Below are positions 60,029 to 64,000 of a DNA stretch of 64,000 bases, one piece after another; positions within the stretch are counted from its first letter, which is position 1, and every line of letters starts with the position of its first letter. Below the pieces are notes generated by a model, which was given only the letters and a program-made list of their open reading frames with translations, was not told the origin of the DNA and made no database searches. The DNA is from QHXN01 sp963785125 (lineage in GTDB: Bacteria; Acidobacteriota; Blastocatellia; Pyrinomonadales; Pyrinomonadaceae): NCBI GenBank assembly GCA_963785125.1, contig CAWATU010000003.1, forward strand, positions 310,001 through 374,000, read 5' to 3'. A program made the translations under genes and the position numbers.

Positions 60029-61558
60029 ATGGAGCAGACGACCGACAGAGTCTACGAGTTCGGCCCCTTTCATCTACACCCTTTGCGGCGCGTGCTGTTG
60101 CGCGACGGGTGCCCGGTGGCTCTGACCGCGAAGGTCTTCGACACCCTCCTCGTCTTCGTCGAGCGCCGCGGGCGCGTGCTGCACAAGGACGAGCTGATGG
60201 CGGCGCTCTGGCCCGACACGGCGGTCGAGGAGAACAACCTGACGCAGCACGTCTCGATGCTGCGCAAGGCGCTCGGTGAGCGCGCCGACGGGCGGCGCTA
60301 TGTCGTGACCGTGCCCGGTCGCGGCTACAGCTTCGTCGAGCCGGTGCGCGAGGTCGCCGCGGCCGTCTGCGAGGAGCGCCCCGCGGGGCGGCGTGAGGAG
60401 ATCGCACTGGCGGAGACGGCGGCCATCACCGTCGGCGCGGCGAGTCTGCCGAGGGTGTCTTTGGCGCTCGCAGTGTGTTTGGCGGTGGTCGCCACGGCCG
60501 CCGCCGCATACCTTTGGGCGGGGCGCGGGGAGTCGGGACAACAAGGTCAGGTGGCGCGGACGCCGCCGGCAGAGATGCGTCGCACACGCCCACACACGAC
60601 CGAGGTCTTTGAGGCGCGCGAGGCTTATCTGCGCGGGCGCTACTTCTGGAACAAGCGCAACCCGGAGGGCGTCGCGAAGAGCGTCGAGCACTTCCGGCGC
60701 GCACTCGACCTCGACCCGACTTACGCGGCGGCCTATGCGGGGCTCGCCGACGCTTACAGCGTGCTCGGCAACTACGGCTACGGCTCGCTGCCCTCGGACG
60801 AGTATCAGCGGCGTGCGCGCGCCGCGGCGCTGAAGGCGGTCGAGGTGGACGAGGAGCTGGCCGAGGCGCACGCCTCGCTCGCGCTCGTCAGGGCTTACCA
60901 TGACCGTGACCCGTCGAGCGCCGAGCGCGAGTTCCGACGCGCCATCGAGCTTGACCCCTCGTACGCGACGGCGCACCACTGGTACTCGGACTTCCTCGCC
61001 ATGCTCGGGCGCGGCGAGGAGGCGCTGGCCGAGGCCGCGCGCGCGGCCGAGCTTGACCCACTCTCGCCCATCATCTCGACGACCGTCGGCGAGCGTCTCT
61101 TCTTCGCGCGCGACTACGAGCGCGCCGCCGAGCGCCTGCGCCGCACGCTCGAACTCGACCCAGACTTCATCCAGGCGCGCTTCATCCTCGGCCTCGTCTA
61201 CGTGCATCAGGGGCGGCGCGCGGCGGCTGTCGCGGAGCTGCGTCACGCGCGCCGACTCGCTGGCGGTGGGGACGCGCGCGTCGCCGCGGCGCTCGTCCAG
61301 GCTTACGCGCTCACGGGGCGGAAGGCGGAGGCGCGGCGTCTGCTCGAAGAGTTGGCGGCGGCTGGCGCCGAGGTGTCGCCCTCCGACATGGCGCTCGTCC
61401 ACGCCTCGCTCGGCGAGAGGGAGCAGGCTTACGAATGGCTGTCGAAGGCGCGCGACAAGGCCCGCACGAGTCCCGAAACCGCGAACATGCTCAAGGACGA
61501 CCCGCGCCTCGACCCGTTGCGCGCCGACCCCCGGTTCCGAGACATCTTCATGCTCTGA
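60029..61558 (+). CDS. CadC-like winged-helix regulator with TM segment and TPR repeats
   Basis: 509 residues from ATG 60029. Residues 5-100 are an OmpR/CadC-type winged helix (YEFGPFHLHPLRRVLLRDG, VALTAKVFDTLLVFVERRG, NNLTQHVSMLRKALGE, YVVTVPGRGYSFVE). A membrane segment follows at about 142-162 (SLALAVCLAVVATAAAAYL). The rest is a TPR array with repeated DLDPTYAAAYAGLADAY-like units. There is no receiver domain, so signals are probably sensed by the periplasmic TPR part. This design is frequent in Acidobacteria. The targets are unknown. Confidence 0.85.
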   Translation: MEQTTDRVYEFGPFHLHPLRRVLLRDGCPVALTAKVFDTLLVFVERRGRVLHKDELMAALWPDTAVEENNLTQHVSMLRKALGERADGRRYVVTVPGRGYSFVEPVREVAAAVCEERPAGRREEIALAETAAITVGAASLPRVSLALAVCLAVVATAAAAYLWAGRGESGQQGQVARTPPAEMRRTRPHTTEVFEAREAYLRGRYFWNKRNPEGVAKSVEHFRRALDLDPTYAAAYAGLADAYSVLGNYGYGSLPSDEYQRRARAAALKAVEVDEELAEAHASLALVRAYHDRDPSSAEREFRRAIELDPSYATAHHWYSDFLAMLGRGEEALAEAARAAELDPLSPIISTTVGERLFFARDYERAAERLRRTLELDPDFIQARFILGLVYVHQGRRAAAVAELRHARRLAGGGDARVAAALVQAYALTGRKAEARRLLEELAAAGAEVSPSDMALVHASLGEREQAYEWLSKARDKARTSPETANMLKDDPRLDPLRADPRFRDIFML

Positions 61559-61622
61559 GGCGTCTGTTATCTCGGGGCGTCAGAGTCTTCTGCGTCAGAG
61601 TATGAAGCCCTCTCCCTAAGGC

Positions 61623-62396
61623 TCAATCGCGCGGAACTAATTTGCATCGGACTACAGCCGTTGTGAGTTCCCGTGTCAGACGGTTAGCCAGCATGTGCAA
61701 CTTCCTGATGGGCACAGCTTCAAATCGCGCAAACTTGAATGGGCTGTCCCTCACGATACGTTCAAAACCGCGGATAGTCATCTGGTTTAATCCGCCTTCG
61801 ACTTCCTGAAACCGCGTCGCACCATCTGACTTGAAATCAGACCGCCATCGAATCAAAGCCTCTTCGGTAAAGATCAGATGCGCCCAGGGGAAGACTGAAA
61901 ACAGATGTCCGCCGAGCGGATGGTACCAGGTCGGGCCGAACGATACGATCACGCAACCATCAGGCTTAATCATCTCACGCATCACTCTGAGGATCGCCGC
62001 CGGATCATCGAAATGCTCGAACGAATCTATGGCAATAATCACGTCGGCGCGCTCATCCGTCCTGGTGGCGAATATACAACGATCAGTGACCCCACTCTGT
62101 TCGGCGCGCGCGCGCGCCAACGACAGAAGCCTCTCCTGAATGTCTATCCCGATGACCTTGCGTGCGCCGCGCTCTGCCATCTCGACAGATTCCGAGCCGG
62201 GGCCGCAGCCGAAATCTATAACTACTTTATCCTTGATGTCGTGCCAGATAGTGTTGCCCAGCAGGGTCTCAAGTTTACTCTTATTAACATAGACGCTGCT
62301 CTCCTCGTCAACACTCTCACCACCCTTGCTAAACTTCCTCAGAAGGTTATAGCCAAGTGTGCCGCCAATCAGTCCCATCCCTACTCCTTCCGTCAT
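61623..62396 (-). CDS. Class I SAM-dependent methyltransferase
   Basis: 257 residues. Motif I VVIDFGCGPGSESVEMAERG near 57, motif II GIDIQERLLSL, IIAIDSFEHFDDP near 117, and MIKPDGCVIVSFGPTWYHP near 142, a combination seen in glycan- or natural-product-type methyltransferases. Codon use and base composition are less GC-rich than the neighbours, which suggests later acquisition. Alone on the minus strand; no pathway partner visible. Confidence 0.8.
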   Translation of the reverse strand: MTEGVGMGLIGGTLGYNLLRKFSKGGESVDEESSVYVNKSKLETLLGNTIWHDIKDKVVIDFGCGPGSESVEMAERGARKVIGIDIQERLLSLARARAEQSGVTDRCIFATRTDERADVIIAIDSFEHFDDPAAILRVMREMIKPDGCVIVSFGPTWYHPLGGHLFSVFPWAHLIFTEEALIRWRSDFKSDGATRFQEVEGGLNQMTIRGFERIVRDSPFKFARFEAVPIRKLHMLANRLTRELTTAVVRCKLVPRD

Positions 62397-62626
62397 AAAG
62401 TAAGCGCCTAACGCTCGAATTAACCCGCGCTGAGTACCAGCGACAATTTACAACGTAAGGAAGCATCATGAAAGCCATGCTATCGAGGCAGGGGGTTGAA
62501 TGAGTTGTTAGACCGTTCGTTGGATTAAAACATTCAAGCTACGCAATAGCTTTTCCGACTTCGTTGCTGTGGCGTGGCCTTGAACTCTTCGCCATAAGTG
62601 GCTTACACACGGGCGAGCGTATCCGA

Positions 62627-64000
62627 CTATTTGATGGGCGCGCTCAGTTGTTGCAGCAACCTATCTATAAGCACCTCCAGCTTGTTCTCTTTGCTCGCGG
62701 TCTTTTCGTTATCGTTGTGCTTGTTGTCAAAGTCCTTCAACGTGTTTTCGAGGATTCCCTCTTTAGACCAGCCCTTGCTACCGAACCACCCGCGCTCGTC
62801 CACAGCCTTCTTGGCGTACCACGGACGTGCGAAGCTTAACGACCTCTCAGTGATGAACGGCTTCAATTCGGAGCTTGACTTGCCTGACACTTGCTCGAAA
62901 TACGTTTGCGTAGTCTCTCTAGACGCGGGCTTGTTAACCAGGAACGTGTCGCGCAGTATATTTGACACTTTACTTTCCGCGCCCGTCGGACTCACCGACG
63001 GCGGCACTTTTTTATAAACTTCCACGGCGATGTAACCTTGAATGTCGCCCAGGAGTTCATCGGGCTTGGCCTTGTCGGCGGCAAATGTCTTGAGCGAAGC
63101 CGAGGTATTCTCCTTCACGTAGCGATCAACCAGATACTCCCCATAAGCCTGTCCGAGGTCGCCCGCCCACGTAGCGAAATCAAGAGTGTTGCCTCCGCTG
63201 GCAGTCTTCAGCGTGTGGTACTTCAACATACCTTCTTGCAGGTCAGAAGCGGTAACGTTCTTGGCGTGCGGGGATTTAAAGTAGGAGGCGGGAAAGCCGC
63301 TGAGTCTTACGTCTATGCCAGCCATGACGTGCCCGATGTCAACCCGGCCCATGCGCGTATTGAGTTGCAGTCCGCCCTTCACCGGTGCGATTTGTGGCAT
63401 GTCGAAGCGGGAAGCAATCGGGTCGGGCTCGGTCTCGATGTCCACAGCCTTTCCGCCTTGTGAGATTCCGCTGCCCGCAGACAGTATTTCCCAGTTGGAA
63501 TCTGAGAACCAGAGCTGCCTGACCTCGCTCGCCACCTCCGTCGGCGACGCCGACGGGTACTGTTTTTCCACCATCTCCACGAACAGGATGAAATCCTCAA
63601 TCGTCGTGATCTTTGTTTTGTCTTTACCTTTCCCGGTCTGTGCCGCGAAGTCAACTTCAAAGGTCGCCTCGTTGACAGTGTATTTCTTAGTTCCCTTGAG
63701 AACGATGATTGCCAGGTTAATGCGGCTCTGCTCTTCATCGGTCGGCTTGAAAGTCGCACCCTCTTTGGCCTTTCTCTTCTCGGCCCTCTTCAACTCGACG
63801 AATGCCTCCTCCACCGTGGGGAACTTCACCTCGATGACGATCTCAGGCAACTGGAAGGCGCTCGCTTTCACGTAGGTGATGAGTTCCGTCGAGACGTAGC
63901 CCGAAAGAGTTTTATTGTCGAGGCTGACCTGAACGTGCATCCACCCGCCTGATTGGCCGACGACCATCACCTCCGTGCCCTTCGGCAGATCGGCCACAGT
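62627..64000 (-). CDS. SH3-domain-containing protein of unknown function (5' end outside window)
   Basis: About 457 residues are visible, read from the window edge to the stop at 62627. The first 45 residues (LPKGTEVMVVGQSGGWMHVQ, then SGYVSTELITY) are the end of a bacterial SH3 domain, usually a peptidoglycan or cell-wall binder. A charged helix follows (VEEAFVELKRAEKRKAKEG), then a domain with GRVDIGHVMAGIDVRLSGFP and TWAGDLGQAYGEYLVDRYV, which I do not recognise as a named family. The frame is open to the edge without a stop, so the start is upstream on the minus strand. Less GC-rich than most of the window. Confidence 0.65.
   Translation of the reverse strand, partial: TVADLPKGTEVMVVGQSGGWMHVQVSLDNKTLSGYVSTELITYVKASAFQLPEIVIEVKFPTVEEAFVELKRAEKRKAKEGATFKPTDEEQSRINLAIIVLKGTKKYTVNEATFEVDFAAQTGKGKDKTKITTIEDFILFVEMVEKQYPSASPTEVASEVRQLWFSDSNWEILSAGSGISQGGKAVDIETEPDPIASRFDMPQIAPVKGGLQLNTRMGRVDIGHVMAGIDVRLSGFPASYFKSPHAKNVTASDLQEGMLKYHTLKTASGGNTLDFATWAGDLGQAYGEYLVDRYVKENTSASLKTFAADKAKPDELLGDIQGYIAVEVYKKVPPSVSPTGAESKVSNILRDTFLVNKPASRETTQTYFEQVSGKSSSELKPFITERSLSFARPWYAKKAVDERGWFGSKGWSKEGILENTLKDFDNKHNDNEKTASKENKLEVLIDRLLQQLSAPIK

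Noticed and set aside
1..64000. tRNA, rRNA or riboswitch
   Set aside because: No cloverleaf, rRNA signature or known aptamer core was recognised by eye; a covariance search would be needed to exclude small RNAs.

Overview
This is a GC-rich stretch of bacterial chromosome, most likely from an acidobacterium, perhaps class Blastocatellia (inference). The lineage clues are: a 1126-residue Oar-like TonB-dependent receptor with an N-terminal carboxypeptidase-regulatory-like domain; a VWFA-type protein of acidobacterial style; a CadC-like winged-helix/TPR regulator; an SBBP-repeat/DNRLRE surface protein; and several families of palindromic intergenic repeats. No rRNA, tRNA or CRISPR array was seen. 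At least seven genes carry single-base frame breaks, two of them at C/G homopolymers, so assembly indels must be weighed against true gene decay.

Layout. 0-5.5 kb: a broken Nudix gene, a DUF3828 protein, then a glycan-building group (GT87, GT2, STELLO-like transferase, GDP-L-fucose synthase). 5.6-12 kb: DUF2752 and small membrane proteins, a cystatin-like/GerMN protein, a DUF5715 (M15-like) protein, an HExxH protein and a broken M3 peptidase. 12.3-16.8 kb: a phytoene-desaturase-like oxidoreductase, a hairpin-bounded array of eight 21-bp repeats, and a TIR-Roc-COR-TIR protein. 16.8-27 kb: an SDR/DUF1990-like fusion, a VWA protein whose start lies inside an IS200/IS605 element, an aminotransferase, a purple-acid-phosphatase-like enzyme, an internally deleted SBBP gene and an IS630 element with a poly-A frameshift site.

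27-38.4 kb: an ABC-2 exporter with a methyltransferase on the minus strand. On the plus strand a tightly packed unit encodes two molybdenum-storage-like subunits followed by ModA, ModB and ModC. Facing it are a TonB-dependent receptor and a helix-turn-helix/Mop-domain regulator. Together these suggest a molybdenum uptake-storage locus. 38.5-49.6 kb: a sugar-degradation group (SDR, alginate-lyase-like protein, FAH-family hydrolase, GH95, GH3, a secreted protein with acidic Ca-loop-like repeats), with a rearranged scar carrying pieces of a sugar-binding protein and an epimerase.

49.6-58.4 kb: three small regulatory modules, each with visible sites: TetR-SDR-old-yellow-enzyme, DGPF/YCII protein-ECF42 sigma factor, and a SufR-like regulator divergent from SDR-QueA. 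AlkZ-like and DinB proteins follow. 58.4-64 kb: an alpha/beta hydrolase with TPR, a CadC-like TPR regulator, and a less GC-rich end with a methyltransferase and an SH3-bearing protein cut by the window edge.

The best candidates for something new are the TIR-Roc-COR-TIR gene with its upstream 21-bp array, and the molybdenum storage/uptake operon.
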